DNA of 64,000 nt from Limosilactobacillus pontis DSM 8475 (GTDB lineage Bacteria; Bacillota; Bacilli; Lactobacillales; Lactobacillaceae), in NCBI RefSeq assembly GCF_001435345.1, contig NZ_AZGO01000065.1:9925-73924 (forward strand). Reading direction: 5' to 3'. The position numbers and the translations under genes were made by a program. Below, piece by piece: positions 7,757-17,804 of the stretch. How positions within the stretch are numbered: position 1 is the stretch's first letter; every line of letters starts with the position of its first letter. Under the pieces are notes generated by a model. The model saw nothing but the letters and a program-made list of their open reading frames with translations, had not been told where the DNA came from and ran no database searches.

Positions 7757-9909
7757 TGAATAAGATGCCACGACGAACGAAAAACAAGTTGAATAATAAA
7801 AACCGCGGAACATTTGGTAAATGGTTGTTCATGATCACGGTTGCGTTATTCGTCTTGTTTATCGTTCGTTTTGCGTATATTGCGATTAACAAGGATGTTC
7901 AGCACGTTAACCTTCAATCAAAGGCGGAGCAGATCTACACCCAGCGCCAGGTAATTCAAGCCAAGCGGGGAACGATCTATGATGCCGAAGGTAACCAGCT
8001 GGCTAGCGATACTAGCAATTATACGCTCTATGCCGTGGTTGATCGCAACCAGCGTTCCAACACCGGCAGGCCACTTTATGTGACGAATAAGAAGAAGACG
8101 GCCAAGGTGCTGGCACGCTATATCAACCTGTCACCCGCTAAAATTGAGAAGATCCTGACGACTAACCGGCAGACCTATCAGGTCGAATTTGGGGCGGCGG
8201 GGAGTCACCTATCCGTGGCGACCATGCAGAAAATCAAGAGTCACCACCTACCGGGGATCAACTTTGTGGCGACCCCGGCCCGCCAGTATCCAGAGGGGGA
8301 GTTTGCCTCTCAGCTGATTGGGATGGCTAACCCCAAGACCGATCCAAAGGTTCCTGGGGGGACTACCCTGGTGGGTCAGCTCGGCCTGGAGGGCTACTTC
8401 AATAAGCAGCTGACCGGAGTTAACGGGATCCGGCAGGATAAGCAGGATGTTTACGGCTACCAGCTGGCCAACTCTAAGGCGACAATGAAAAAAGCCGTTA
8501 ATGGTGATGATGTTCGGACCACCCTAGACCCGCAGACCCAGCACTTCCTTGAAAGTAAGGTCAATAAGGTCTATGAACATTCACGGGCCAACGCGATGAC
8601 GGCCGTCGTGATGGAGGCCAAGACCGGTAAGATCATTGCGGCCACCCAACGGCCGACATTACGTTCTAAAAAGGACCCGGTCTGGCGCAACATGCTGGTC
8701 CAGGATGCTTATGAACCAGGTTCGACGATGAAGATTCTGGCCCTGAGTGCGGCGATTGACTCTGGTCACTTCGACCCCAACGGAACCTTTAATTCTGGAA
8801 CCTGGTCGATGGGTGGTGGTAAAATCACCGACTGGTCATCCGGTGGCTGGGGTGTAATTACCTATAAGGACGCCTTTGACCTGTCCAGTAACGTCGGTTT
8901 TGCTCACCTGGAACAGAATATGGGTGCCGATACCTGGTATAAGTACATCAAGCGCTTTGGCCTATTAAAGAAGGTCAACGTGGTTGGGATGGGAAATGAG
9001 GTCGCCGGATTCACCCAGTTCAAGGGAATCCTGGAGCAGGCTAACACCGCCTTTGGTCAGGGGATTACAGTAAATGTGATGCAGATGATGCAGGCATTTA
9101 CGGCAGTTGCCAACCATGGTAAGATGATGCGGCCTTACTTTGTTTCTAAGGTGACGAACAGTGACGGTCAGGTGGTCAAACGAGTCAAGACAACCGAGGT
9201 CGGTCACCCGATCAAGAGCCAGACCGCCCATAAGGTCCTTGACCTGATGCAGGGAGTTGTTTACGACCAGAAGGGACTCGGCCATGCCTATCAGATCAAG
9301 GGCCACCGGATTGCTGCTAAGACCGGGACCGCCCAGATCGGTGGGGCCAACGGGTACAGTAATGGTGATACCAATTACCTCTACTCGATGGTTGGGATGG
9401 CACCGGCCGAGAATCCCCAGTACATTATCTACATTACCCTGCGCCAGCCACAGAACATCAACCCGCAGCCAGCTGATCAGATTGCCGAAGTCTTCAACCC
9501 AACGATGAAGATGCTGCTCAACCGGCGGAGTGCTAGCAAGAAGGCTGCCCACAGCAAGGTCACTGTGCCATCCGTTGTCGGTCACACCAGCCAGGCCGCC
9601 AGCGATGAACTAAGCGCTCGCCGCCTCCAGCCGGTCCTGATCGGTAGTGGCAAGAAGGTCAAGCAACAATCACAAGCGGGTGGTCAGCAGGTGTTGGTCA
9701 ACCAGCGGGTTATCCTGGATACCGGTGGTCGCGTCAAGATGCCAGACCTGACCGGCTGGAGCGCTGCCGACGTTGAGGAACTCGCCCAGTTGCTGCACCT
9801 ACAACTCAGTGAACAGGGTGACGGCTATGTCGACTCGCAGAGTATCAAGGCTAACGCGTCAATCAATAAGAACCAAACCTTGGTTGTTAAATATAAAGCA
9901 AAGAACTAA
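7756..9909 (+). CDS. Septal class B penicillin-binding protein with PASTA domains (PBP2x/FtsI type)
   Basis: A 717-residue septal transpeptidase. After a short basic head comes one membrane anchor (about 22-44), a dimerisation domain beginning RGTIYDAEGN, and the transpeptidase domain with SxxK as STMK at 323-326, SxN as SSN at 377-379 and KTG as KTGT at 522-525. Two C-terminal PASTA domains (about 597-655 and 660-717) are as in pneumococcal PBP2x and B. subtilis PBP1-type division proteins. It cross-links septal peptidoglycan with FtsW. All catalytic motifs are intact. It is translationally coupled to ftsL. Whether the local name should be pbpX, pbp2b or ftsI depends on species convention. 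Confidence 0.94.
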   Translation: MNKMPRRTKNKLNNKNRGTFGKWLFMITVALFVLFIVRFAYIAINKDVQHVNLQSKAEQIYTQRQVIQAKRGTIYDAEGNQLASDTSNYTLYAVVDRNQRSNTGRPLYVTNKKKTAKVLARYINLSPAKIEKILTTNRQTYQVEFGAAGSHLSVATMQKIKSHHLPGINFVATPARQYPEGEFASQLIGMANPKTDPKVPGGTTLVGQLGLEGYFNKQLTGVNGIRQDKQDVYGYQLANSKATMKKAVNGDDVRTTLDPQTQHFLESKVNKVYEHSRANAMTAVVMEAKTGKIIAATQRPTLRSKKDPVWRNMLVQDAYEPGSTMKILALSAAIDSGHFDPNGTFNSGTWSMGGGKITDWSSGGWGVITYKDAFDLSSNVGFAHLEQNMGADTWYKYIKRFGLLKKVNVVGMGNEVAGFTQFKGILEQANTAFGQGITVNVMQMMQAFTAVANHGKMMRPYFVSKVTNSDGQVVKRVKTTEVGHPIKSQTAHKVLDLMQGVVYDQKGLGHAYQIKGHRIAAKTGTAQIGGANGYSNGDTNYLYSMVGMAPAENPQYIIYITLRQPQNINPQPADQIAEVFNPTMKMLLNRRSASKKAAHSKVTVPSVVGHTSQAASDELSARRLQPVLIGSGKKVKQQSQAGGQQVLVNQRVILDTGGRVKMPDLTGWSAADVEELAQLLHLQLSEQGDGYVDSQSIKANASINKNQTLVVKYKAKN

Positions 9910-9921
9910 TTGGAGGACACT

Positions 9922-10893
9922 ATGAATTTATTGACAGCTATTCTGACGGTAATCAGTGCGTTTGCGATTACCTTTTTCCTGATGCCATCACTAATTCGCT
10001 ATTTTCGGGCCAAGAAAGAGGGCCAGCAGATCAGAAAGGAAGGACCAACCTGGCACGCCAAGAAGGCTGGGACCCCAACGATGGGGGGACTCCTCTTCAT
10101 CATCTCGGCAGTGATCACCATTCTCTGGGTGGCGGTCTGGCAGGGGATGGTTACCAACACCCTCTGGGCCCTCCTCTTTATCCTGGTCGTTTACGGTCTG
10201 ATCGGGATGTGGGACGACAGTATTAAAATTTTTCACCACCAAAATGAGGGCTTCAAGGCATGGCAGAAGGCCCTCTGTCAGGTTATTGCAGCGATGACCT
10301 TCACGGTGATCTACCAGCACGAAGGTTTCTGGATGGGCTTTGGCACCAGTCAAATCGGCTGGTGGTTTGGCCTATTCATTATCTTCTGGATCGTTGGTTT
10401 CTCTAACGCGGTCAACCTGACCGATGGCCTCGATGGCCTGGTCAGTGGCCTGTCGATTATCTCTTTTGCCGCCTATCTGATCATTGCCCTGATCGACATC
10501 AACCAGCCTGGTTATCCTGAGGTAGCCCTGTTCTGTCTGGCGATGATCGGGACGCTGGTGGGCTTCTTCCCGTATAATCACAAGCCAGCCAATATTTTCA
10601 TGGGTGACATGGGGTCGCTGGCAATTGGGGCCTCCCTGGCAGCGGTATCCTTGCTACTGCACCACGAATGGTCCCTGCTGGTTATCGGGATCGTTTACGT
10701 TTGCGAGACGGCCAGTGTTATGCTGCAGGTGGCGTCATTCAAGCTGACTGGTAAGCGGATCTTCAAGATGAGTCCAATCCACCACCACTTCGAACTTTGT
10801 GGCTGGAGTGAATGGAAGATTGATATTGTCTTTTGGATCGTTGGTCTGATCGGTGCCATTGTTGCCGTAAGTTGGATTTTAATTGCAGGCTAA
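9922..10893 (+). CDS. mraY: Phospho-N-acetylmuramoyl-pentapeptide transferase MraY
   Basis: A 323-residue polytopic membrane enzyme making lipid I from UDP-MurNAc-pentapeptide and undecaprenyl phosphate. About ten membrane helices are visible. Signature motifs are [14 protein letters not shown] (cytoplasmic loop 1), GMWDDSIKI, the [12 protein letters not shown] stretch, [13 protein letters not shown] and the histidine-rich [14 protein letters not shown] near residue 285. ATG 9922 is six bases after GGAGG; the frame is open from TTG 9910 but that precedes the ribosome-binding site. It is 12 bases from the PBP gene and 26 from murD. Confidence 0.96.
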   Translation: MNLLTAILTVISAFAITFFLMPSLIRYFRAKKEGQQIRKEGPTWHAKKAGTPTMGGLLFIISAVITILWVAVWQGMVTNTLWALLFILVVYGLIGMWDDSIKIFHHQNEGFKAWQKALCQVIAAMTFTVIYQHEGFWMGFGTSQIGWWFGLFIIFWIVGFSNAVNLTDGLDGLVSGLSIISFAAYLIIALIDINQPGYPEVALFCLAMIGTLVGFFPYNHKPANIFMGDMGSLAIGASLAAVSLLLHHEWSLLVIGIVYVCETASVMLQVASFKLTGKRIFKMSPIHHHFELCGWSEWKIDIVFWIVGLIGAIVAVSWILIAG

Positions 10894-10919
10894 TTTCAGA
10901 TTAAGAGAGGGAACATCCG

Positions 10920-12293
10920 ATGAAGAAGATTAGTAAGTATCAAGGCAAGAAGGTTCTGGTAATGGGCTTTGGAATTAGTGGGATTAACGCAGCCCACCTG
11001 CTCGTCAAGCTCGGAGCCACGGTAACGGCCAATGACCAGCAGACACCTAAGGACCCGAAGGTGGTTGCCGACCTGGAAAACGACGGCATTAAGGTTATCA
11101 CCGGTTCCAACCCGGTCAGCCTGGCCGATGAGGGATTTGATATTGTGGTGAAGAACCCCGGAATCCCGTACGATAATCCGCTGGTTGCCAAGTTTGTTGA
11201 GCAGGGCACGCCGATCATTACCGAGGCTGAACTCGGCTGGGAGATCTTTGATGGCCACCTGGTTAGCGTTACCGGGAGTAACGGGAAGACGACCACCACG
11301 ACTTTGACCCAGCTGATGTTGGCTAAGAGCTCCAGTCACAATGTTAAGTACGCGGGGAACATCGGTGTGTCCTTCAGCAAGGTTGCCGAGGGGATGGGGC
11401 CCGACGATACCCTGGTCACTGAGCTATCCAGCTTCCAGCTGCTTGGCTGCCCGACCATCCACCCGCGCATTGCCATCATCACCAATATTTTCTCCAACCA
11501 CCTGGACTACCACAAGACCCGGGAGAACTACATTAACGCTAAGCTCAACATCACCCGGAACCAGACCAAGGATGATTTCCTGATCATGAACTGGGACCGC
11601 GACGAGTGGCAAGAGATTGCCCGGCGTTCCCAGGCGACAATCGTACCGTTCTCCCGGCTTAACAAGAGCCATGAGGGGGCTTATGAAGAGGACGGGATGA
11701 TCTGCTGGCGTGGTGAACAAATCATGAAGGCAAGGGATATTCGGTTGATCGGTCCCCAGAACGTCGAGAACGCCCTGGCCGCCATCGCCGCTGCCAAGCT
11801 TAGTGGGGTATCAAACGAAGACATCATCAGTGTCCTAACAACCTTTGGTGGGGTTCGGCACCGCCTTCAGTACGTCATGGAATACCAGGATCGCCTGTTT
11901 TACAACGATTCCAAGTCAACCGATATTGAGGCCACCGAGGTTGCCCTGCAGGGGTTTGATCGTCCGGTGATCCTCCTCGCCGGGGGCCTGGACCGTGGTT
12001 ATACCTTTGAACGACTGGTACCGTACTTTAAGAAGCACGTCAAGGCAATCATCGTCTTCGGTCAGTGCAAGGACAAGATGAAGGATGCCGCAAAGCAGGC
12101 TGGTATCCCGACGATTCTGGAGAGTGAGAATGCCATCACCGCGGTTCCGGCGGCCTGGGAGGTCAGTGAACCCGGGGATGTAATCCTGCTGTCACCGGCC
12201 AACGCCAGCTGGGACCAGTTCCCGAGTTTTGAGGTACGCGGGGACCGGTTCATTGAAGCCGTTGAGAAGTTAACGAATCAAAAGGAGAAGTAA
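10920..12293 (+). CDS. murD: UDP-N-acetylmuramoyl-L-alanine--D-glutamate ligase MurD
   Basis: A 457-residue Mur ligase adding D-glutamate to UDP-MurNAc-L-Ala with ATP. The N-terminal Rossmann part ([19 protein letters not shown]) binds the UDP portion, the central P-loop [12 protein letters not shown] lies near residue 118, and the C-terminal domain carries NDSKSTD and [22 protein letters not shown]. Length and motifs are typical. GAGAGGGA stands before the ATG. Neither murC nor murE is in this cluster, which is usual for lactobacilli. The gene runs into murG with two bases between. Confidence 0.96.
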   Translation: MKKISKYQGKKVLVMGFGISGINAAHLLVKLGATVTANDQQTPKDPKVVADLENDGIKVITGSNPVSLADEGFDIVVKNPGIPYDNPLVAKFVEQGTPIITEAELGWEIFDGHLVSVTGSNGKTTTTTLTQLMLAKSSSHNVKYAGNIGVSFSKVAEGMGPDDTLVTELSSFQLLGCPTIHPRIAIITNIFSNHLDYHKTRENYINAKLNITRNQTKDDFLIMNWDRDEWQEIARRSQATIVPFSRLNKSHEGAYEEDGMICWRGEQIMKARDIRLIGPQNVENALAAIAAAKLSGVSNEDIISVLTTFGGVRHRLQYVMEYQDRLFYNDSKSTDIEATEVALQGFDRPVILLAGGLDRGYTFERLVPYFKKHVKAIIVFGQCKDKMKDAAKQAGIPTILESENAITAVPAAWEVSEPGDVILLSPANASWDQFPSFEVRGDRFIEAVEKLTNQKEK

Positions 12294-12295
12294 AA

Positions 12296-13399
12296 ATGCG
12301 GTTACTTGTATCTGGTGGGGGCACCGGTGGTCATATCTATCCGGCGCTGGCCCTGATTGAACGTTTGAAACAGGTGGAACCCGATACGGAGGTCCTCTAT
12401 GTTGGAACCACCCGGGGGTTGGAGAATAAGATTGTCCCCGATGCGGGCATTAAACTGGAGACCATGCATATGCAGGGCTTTAAGCGTTCCCTTTCCCTGG
12501 ATAATTTCAAGACCATTTATTTATTCCTGCATTCGGTTCACCATGCTAAGAAGATCATTCGCGACTTCAAACCCGATGTCGTCCTTGGTACGGGGGGCTA
12601 TGTCAGTGGGGCGGTCCTGTATGCGGCAGCCAAACACCATGTTCCAACGGTTATCCACGAGCAAAACAGCGTGGTGGGGGTCACCAACAAGTTCCTCAGC
12701 CGCTATGTTGACCAGATTGCGATCGCCTTTGCGGCGGCGCGTGACCAGTTCCCGACTGATAAGGTAACAATGGTGGGAAACCCACGGGCTCAACAGGTGG
12801 CAGCCCAGGCCGACAGTGACTTCTCCTGGACCAGCTATGGCCTCAGAGATGACGTGCCAACCCTGATGATCTTTGGTGGAAGCCAGGGGGCCCCGAAGAT
12901 CAACCAGGCAGTCGTGGATGCCATTCCCGAGTTTAGTAAGCGCGACTACCAGGTGATCTTTGCCACCGGGCAGAAGCGTTATGACCATGTCAAGGAGCAG
13001 CTGGGTGACACCAAGATTGGCACCAACGTTAAGGTCGTCCCATATATCAAGGACATGCCGGCCAAGATGCCCCGGGTAGCAGCCCTGGTTTCCCGGGCGG
13101 GGGCGACGACCATTGCCGAGGTTACCGCTTTGGGTGTGCCTACCATCTTGATCCCAAGCCCGTACGTCACGGCCAACCACCAGGTGAAGAACGCCCAGGC
13201 CCTGGTCAAGAACAATGCGGCCGCCATGATCACCGAGGACAAGCTGGACGCCAAGTCATTACTCTTACAGGCGGATCGGATCATGGAAAATGACGACCTG
13301 CGGGCTAAGATGTCAGCAGCGTCCAAGAAGATGGGACGCCCCGATGCGGCCGATCGACTGATTAAGGTCCTGCACCAGGCAATGGATGAACACAGGTAA
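12296..13399 (+). CDS. murG: UDP-N-acetylglucosamine transferase MurG (lipid II synthase)
   Basis: A 367-residue GT28 glycosyltransferase that converts lipid I to lipid II on the inner membrane face. The N-terminal glycine loop [34 protein letters not shown] near residue 98, IHEQNSVVG near 120, [12 protein letters not shown] near 190 and the donor-site [24 protein letters not shown] near 265 are all present. It starts at ATG 12296, directly behind the murD stop with AAAGGAGAAG inside the murD end, so the two are translationally linked. Confidence 0.96.
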   Translation: MRLLVSGGGTGGHIYPALALIERLKQVEPDTEVLYVGTTRGLENKIVPDAGIKLETMHMQGFKRSLSLDNFKTIYLFLHSVHHAKKIIRDFKPDVVLGTGGYVSGAVLYAAAKHHVPTVIHEQNSVVGVTNKFLSRYVDQIAIAFAAARDQFPTDKVTMVGNPRAQQVAAQADSDFSWTSYGLRDDVPTLMIFGGSQGAPKINQAVVDAIPEFSKRDYQVIFATGQKRYDHVKEQLGDTKIGTNVKVVPYIKDMPAKMPRVAALVSRAGATTIAEVTALGVPTILIPSPYVTANHQVKNAQALVKNNAAAMITEDKLDAKSLLLQADRIMENDDLRAKMSAASKKMGRPDAADRLIKVLHQAMDEHR

Positions 13400-13421
13400 G
13401 AAGTGAGGAGGGCGGCTGAAG

Positions 13422-14264
13422 ATGACAAGGGATCACTATGTCTCTGAACACCAGCGTTACGCCAAGCGGCTGGCAGAGCTGGAGGAACGAAGCCGTCAGG
13501 CACACCAGCAACGTCAGCAGCCAAATAAGAAGCACATTAGCAAACGGTTGCCGCGCCTGCGTCACCACCACTACCGCAAGAACGGTGAGCGCGTGTTCAA
13601 ACTAGTCCTGGTGTTTGGCCTTGTCCTCCTGCTGATGGCCTATATCATCTCACCACTGAGCAAGCTTTCATCCGTGAAGGTGGTTGGCAACAAGGAGTTG
13701 ACGGCCACAAACGTTGAGGACGCGGTGAAGGTGTACCCGGGGCGTTTTATCTGGGGTGTCTACTTGAACAGGGGCAAGCTCTGTCGGCAGGCCCGGGTGA
13801 CCCAACCCCGGATTGCCAGTGCCAAGATCAGGGTTACCGGGTTACAGAGCATGACGGTCACAGTCCAGGAGAATCCGCTACTTGGGACTGCCCGGCTCGG
13901 TAAACAGGTATACGCCGTGTTGGCCGATGGACACCTGCAGGTAACCACGATGGATAGCACGGGGATCGACTATCGGCAGTTCAACGGTCACCGCGCTGAT
14001 CTTCAGCTGGTTGCTCGCCAGATAGGTAAACTAAAGCCAGCAATTCGTAGCGGGATTTCGGCGATCGTCTATCAGCCTACTAAGCAGATGCCAAACCGGA
14101 TTGTTTTGTACATGCGTGATGGCAATACGGTCCTGGCCAACAAGAACACGGTGGGCACGAAGATGGCCTACTACCCTGGTATTGCGGCAAACATGAAGCA
14201 AAATGGGGTTGTTGACCTGCAAGTGGGGGCCTTTTCCTACGATTATGGTGCAAAGGATAAGTGA
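13422..14264 (+). CDS. divIB: Cell division protein DivIB/FtsQ
   Basis: A 280-residue bitopic division protein. A long basic Gln/Arg/His-rich cytoplasmic region (residues 1-60, including QHQRYAKRLAELEERSRQ) precedes one membrane helix (about 63-84) and a POTRA domain starting KLSSVKVVGNKELTATNVEDA, followed by the beta domain. This long charged head is usual for Firmicute DivIB. It stabilises FtsL-DivIC and interacts with the septal PBP in relatives. GGAGG lies ten bases before the ATG. It ends the murein part of the cluster; ftsA has its own promoter downstream. Confidence 0.9.
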   Translation: MTRDHYVSEHQRYAKRLAELEERSRQAHQQRQQPNKKHISKRLPRLRHHHYRKNGERVFKLVLVFGLVLLLMAYIISPLSKLSSVKVVGNKELTATNVEDAVKVYPGRFIWGVYLNRGKLCRQARVTQPRIASAKIRVTGLQSMTVTVQENPLLGTARLGKQVYAVLADGHLQVTTMDSTGIDYRQFNGHRADLQLVARQIGKLKPAIRSGISAIVYQPTKQMPNRIVLYMRDGNTVLANKNTVGTKMAYYPGIAANMKQNGVVDLQVGAFSYDYGAKDK

Positions 14265-14293
14265 TAAAATTTGAAAAGCTTGTAACAATCCAT

Positions 14294-14368
14294 TTGAGAG
14301 TAGGATTAACTGTGGTAAAATCTTTATTAGGTCAACATTAAATTACGAAAAAAATAATTTAGTATAAT
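14294..14368 (+). promoter_or_regulatory. Candidate ftsA-ftsZ promoters
   Basis: TTGAGA (14294-14299) and TAAAAT (14316-14321) are 16 bases apart with an upstream TG giving an extended -10. A second -10, TATAAT, lies at 14363-14368 without a clear -35. The 127-base gap between divIB and ftsA is otherwise AT-rich and has no gene. Confidence 0.5.
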
Positions 14369-14391
14369 AGTTTTAGGAGGGTTCCGACCAG

Positions 14392-15759
14392 ATGAATAAT
14401 TCAGAAGTTTATGTTGGATTAGATATTGGAACCACCTCGATCAAGGCAATGGTCTGTGAAAATGTAAAGGGACAACTGAAGGTCATCAGTGTTGGCGTTG
14501 TACCTTCGGCTGGTCTGAATCGTGGCGTGATTGTTGATATCGATAAAACCGCTCGTGCAATTTTTCAAGCTGTTAAGAAGGCCGAGGCAAGGTCCAATAT
14601 CGATATTAAGAATGTTGTCGTGGGGTTGCCGGCAAACTATCTCCAGATGCAGCGGGTCCACGGTTCAATCACGATTGCCTCACAGGGTCAGTCGCGCGAG
14701 ATCACTGACCGTGACGTGATTGACGTTGCCAAGGAGACGTTGACTCAGAGCATCTCACCCGAGTTAGCGGTCCTTGATTTGATTCCAACCGAGTTCACGG
14801 TGGACGGGTTTAATGGTATTAAGGATCCCCGTGGGATGGTTGGTGTCCGTCTCGAAATGAAAGGGACCCTGTATACCGGACCTAAAACTATTATTCATAA
14901 CACAAAGAAGGCCGTTCAGCAGGCCGGCTATGGCATCCGCGACTTCGTGATCGCGCCGATTGCCACCGGCTTTACCCTCCTCAACGATGGTGAGCAGTAC
15001 TTTGGGACGGTGGTCATCGACCTTGGTGGTGGCCAGACGACGACCAGCATCATCCATGATCACCAGCTTAAGTATACCTTCGTCGATCCCGAGGGTGGCC
15101 AGTACGTCACGAGAGATATCTCGACGGTACTCAACACCTCCCTGCGCAATGCTGAGCGACTAAAGCTCGACCATGGTTATGCCATGGCTAATTTGACCAA
15201 GGCTGACGCCCAGGTCGATGTCCCAGTCGTGGGTGAAAATACCCCACAGCAGTTTTCGGAAGAGTACCTGGCTGAGATCATTGAGGCCCGGGTTCGCCAG
15301 ATCCTCGAGCGGAGTGTTCAACGTTTGCATGCCATTCACGCTCCACGGCTGCCCGGCGGGGTGGTTCTGGTCGGTGGTGGTGCCTCACTACCGGGAATCG
15401 TCCAGCTGGCTCAGCAGTACTTCAAGGAGAGTGTCAAGGTCTACCAGCCTGAACAGATGGGGGTTCGTTATCCTCGCTACTCACTGGCCCTGGCACTGAC
15501 CATGTACGAGAGTCAGCTGACGGACGTTGACCGTCTTATCAAGCAGACCCTGCAACAGACGGACCTGATCACCAGCCCACACGAAACGGCGGTCAAGCCA
15601 CGTCCTGCCCAGGCCAACAAAGGGCAGTGGACCGCTACACCGACTCAGCCTAGCACGGCCAACCAGGCGGTGGAAAAGAAGCCGGCGCACGCTAAAAAGA
15701 ATAAGAGCCACTCGATTGGCAACCGCTTTAAGAGTATGTTTAACAACTTATTCGATTAA
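14392..15759 (+). CDS. ftsA: Cell division protein FtsA
   Basis: A 455-residue actin-like ATPase that tethers FtsZ to the membrane. VGLDIGTTSIKAMVCE is the phosphate-1 motif, VVIDLGGGQTTTSI near residue 208 the phosphate-2 motif, and GVVLVGGGASLPGIVQLA near 320 the adenosine motif. The 1C subdomain lies between residues 84 and 165. A Pro/Thr/Ala-rich tail of about 70 residues ends in the amphipathic helix IGNRFKSMFNNLFD, the membrane-targeting sequence. GGAGG precedes the ATG. It is 21 bases from ftsZ. Confidence 0.96.
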   Translation: MNNSEVYVGLDIGTTSIKAMVCENVKGQLKVISVGVVPSAGLNRGVIVDIDKTARAIFQAVKKAEARSNIDIKNVVVGLPANYLQMQRVHGSITIASQGQSREITDRDVIDVAKETLTQSISPELAVLDLIPTEFTVDGFNGIKDPRGMVGVRLEMKGTLYTGPKTIIHNTKKAVQQAGYGIRDFVIAPIATGFTLLNDGEQYFGTVVIDLGGGQTTTSIIHDHQLKYTFVDPEGGQYVTRDISTVLNTSLRNAERLKLDHGYAMANLTKADAQVDVPVVGENTPQQFSEEYLAEIIEARVRQILERSVQRLHAIHAPRLPGGVVLVGGGASLPGIVQLAQQYFKESVKVYQPEQMGVRYPRYSLALALTMYESQLTDVDRLIKQTLQQTDLITSPHETAVKPRPAQANKGQWTATPTQPSTANQAVEKKPAHAKKNKSHSIGNRFKSMFNNLFD

Positions 15760-15780
15760 TATTCACGGAGGAACAGCTGT

Positions 15781-17037
15781 ATGGACAACAACGAAACAAA
15801 CACTATGGAAAACGAATTTGCCGGTGCACGGATTAAGGTAATTGGTGTTGGTGGCGGTGGCGGTAACGCCGTCAACCGGATGATCAGTGAAAAGGTACAG
15901 GGGGTTGACTTTATCGTGGCCAACACGGACCTGCAGGCCCTAAACGCTTCGCAGGCTCCAACCAAGATTCAATTGGGCCCTAAGCTGACCAAGGGCCTGG
16001 GTGCCGGTTCCAACCCTGAAGTTGGTGATAAGGCGGCCCAGGAGAGTGAAGAACAGATTCAAAAGGCGCTTGAGGGTGCTGACATGGTCTTCATCACTGC
16101 CGGAATGGGCGGTGGTACCGGGACCGGTGCCGCCCCGGTCATTGCCAAGATCGCTAAGGACAGCGGCGCCCTGACGGTGGGGGTTGTCACCCGGCCATTC
16201 TCCTTTGAGGGACCACGGCGCTCTAAGTTTGCTACCGATGGTCTTGAGGAACTCAAGTCCAACGTCGACACGCTGATCATTGTGGCTAACAACCGTCTGC
16301 TGGAGATGATCGACAAGAAGACGCCAATGATGGAAGCCTTCAAGGAAGCCGATAACGTCCTGCGGCAGGGTGTTCAAGGGATCTCTGACCTGATTGTGAC
16401 GCCAGGTTACATCAACCTGGACTTTGCCGACATTAAGACCTTGATGTCCAACCAGGGGGCAGCCCTGATGGGGGTTGGTAACTCTACCGGCGAAAACCGG
16501 GCCACTGAGGCTACTAAGAAGGCCATCTCCTCACCACTCTTGGAAGTATCCATCAATGGTGCCCAGCACGTTCTGATGGACATCACGGGAGGCAAGGACC
16601 TGTCAATGTTTGAGGCCCAGGAAGCTTCCGACGTCATCCGTCAAGCAGCAGGGACCGACGTTGACATTGCCTTTGGGATGTCCCTCAACGAGAAGATGGG
16701 TGATGAGGTTCGGGTAACCGTGATTGCCACGGGAATCGACAAGAAGAAGTCATCTAATCCTAGCCAGCACCAGCAAACGATGGCGCAAAGTGCGGCCCCA
16801 CAGAGTGTCGCTCCATCGCAACCAACGGAAGCGGCTAAGGAGCAGGACCCGTTTGACAACTGGAGTGACCCAACGGCGGGCAACACGGCAGCTCAACCGG
16901 GTTCAGCAGCGGATAGCAGCTTTGCGCACGTTGATAAGCCGGAATTCAATGTATTCAATGATGATACCGCTAGTTCGGATGATAGCGATGACGACAACCT
17001 GTCAACCCCACCTTTCTTCAAGAACCGGCGTAAATAA
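15781..17037 (+). CDS. ftsZ: Cell division GTPase FtsZ
   Basis: The tubulin-like division ring protein, 418 residues. [17 protein letters not shown] binds GTP, the tubulin signature GGGTGTG begins near residue 109, and the T7 loop carries [11 protein letters not shown] with the catalytic aspartates. An acidic Gln/Ala/Ser linker follows (about 325-400), ending with the conserved C-terminal peptide [11 protein letters not shown], which binds FtsA and SepF. GGAGG precedes ATG 15781. Length and domain order are ordinary. Confidence 0.98.
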   Translation: MDNNETNTMENEFAGARIKVIGVGGGGGNAVNRMISEKVQGVDFIVANTDLQALNASQAPTKIQLGPKLTKGLGAGSNPEVGDKAAQESEEQIQKALEGADMVFITAGMGGGTGTGAAPVIAKIAKDSGALTVGVVTRPFSFEGPRRSKFATDGLEELKSNVDTLIIVANNRLLEMIDKKTPMMEAFKEADNVLRQGVQGISDLIVTPGYINLDFADIKTLMSNQGAALMGVGNSTGENRATEATKKAISSPLLEVSINGAQHVLMDITGGKDLSMFEAQEASDVIRQAAGTDVDIAFGMSLNEKMGDEVRVTVIATGIDKKKSSNPSQHQQTMAQSAAPQSVAPSQPTEAAKEQDPFDNWSDPTAGNTAAQPGSAADSSFAHVDKPEFNVFNDDTASSDDSDDDNLSTPPFFKNRRK

Positions 17038-17044
17038 GGGATTA

Positions 17045-17074
17045 ACGGGGGCATCTAATTGCACCCGTTTTAGT
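17045..17074 (+). terminator. Weak terminator or attenuator between ftsZ and sepF
   Basis: ACGGG (17046-17050) can pair with CCCGT (17063-17067) around a loop that also permits GGC/GCA contacts, followed by TTTAG. It is short and probably only partial. The ylmD/ylmE genes that lie here in Bacillus are absent. Confidence 0.35.
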
Positions 17075-17103
17075 ATATTCTGTGGATTAAAGGAGGAATT
17101 AGT

Positions 17104-17517
17104 ATGGCACTTTTCAAGAGCCTGTTCGGTGACGATGACGCTGCCCAGGATGAATACTACGATGATGAGGCGCCAGCTCAACAGTCTGGGCGACGCAACA
17201 ACGTCGTTTCTATCCGCCAGGCCAAGCAGGAGACCCGGCTCAGTCAGATTTCTCTGTACGAACCGCGCTTGTATGCTGATGTTCGCCAGATTGCGACGCA
17301 GCTGCTTGATGGCCGGGCGGTGATCGTTAACTTCACCCAGATGGATAACGACAACGCTAAGCGGGTAGTTGACTTCCTAAACGGGGCCACCTTTGCGATT
17401 GATGGTGGGATTAAACGGATTGGCAAGGAGATCTTCCTCTGTACACCGAAGAATTACGAGGTTTCCGGTAACCTGTCTGACAGCCTGAAGATGGATAACA
17501 GCAACCTGCCAAATTAA
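17104..17517 (+). CDS. sepF: Cell division protein SepF
   Basis: A 137-residue FtsZ-bundling protein. An N-terminal amphipathic membrane-binding helix ([13 protein letters not shown]) is joined by an acidic, Gln-rich linker to the SepF core (residues 52-130), which includes [25 protein letters not shown] and [21 protein letters not shown]. The core dimerises and caps FtsZ in relatives. AAAGGAGG precedes the ATG. Length is slightly short but within range. Confidence 0.93.
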   Translation: MALFKSLFGDDDAAQDEYYDDEAPAQQSGRRNNVVSIRQAKQETRLSQISLYEPRLYADVRQIATQLLDGRAVIVNFTQMDNDNAKRVVDFLNGATFAIDGGIKRIGKEIFLCTPKNYEVSGNLSDSLKMDNSNLPN

Positions 17518-17528
17518 GGAGCGAAGCG

Positions 17529-17789
17529 ATGTTAGGATACATATTCTGGTGCCTGAACTGGCTGATCAACGCCTATATCCTGGTGATCGTGGTCTGGTGT
17601 CTCTTGTCATGGTTCCCGATTTCTCGGGACACGCGGCTGGGTGAGATTATTAATCGGCTGGTTGAACCCTATATGCACTGGTTCGACTTCATCCCACCGT
17701 TGGGCGGTATCAGTTTCGCACCGGTTGTGGCCATTATTGTCTTGTACCTGGTGCAGGACGGACTGGCCTTCTTGGCACACCTGATCTAG
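17529..17789 (+). CDS. YggT/YlmG family membrane protein
   Basis: An 86-residue protein with two membrane helices (about 5-24 and 60-82) around the conserved loop LSWFPISRDTRLGEIINRLVEPYMHWFDFIPP. This is the YggT family (YlmG in Bacillus), which follows sepF in Firmicutes and is linked to division and osmotic behaviour without a defined reaction. It lies 11 bases from sepF with AAGGAGCG before the ATG. Confidence 0.88.
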   Translation: MLGYIFWCLNWLINAYILVIVVWCLLSWFPISRDTRLGEIINRLVEPYMHWFDFIPPLGGISFAPVVAIIVLYLVQDGLAFLAHLI

Positions 17790-17804
17790 TGGGTAGGGAC
17801 CAGC

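Noticed and set aside
8965-9585. 206-codon minus-strand frame inside the PBP gene
   Set aside because: Shadow of the transpeptidase domain, whose motifs are all on the plus strand.
7756-9909. Possible low-affinity or resistance-type PBP
   Set aside because: SxxK, SxN and KTG motifs, anchor and PASTA domains are ordinary for the septal enzyme; nothing in the sequence shows altered affinity.
12521-13180. 219-codon minus-strand frame inside murG
   Set aside because: Shadow frame; murG is intact on the plus strand.
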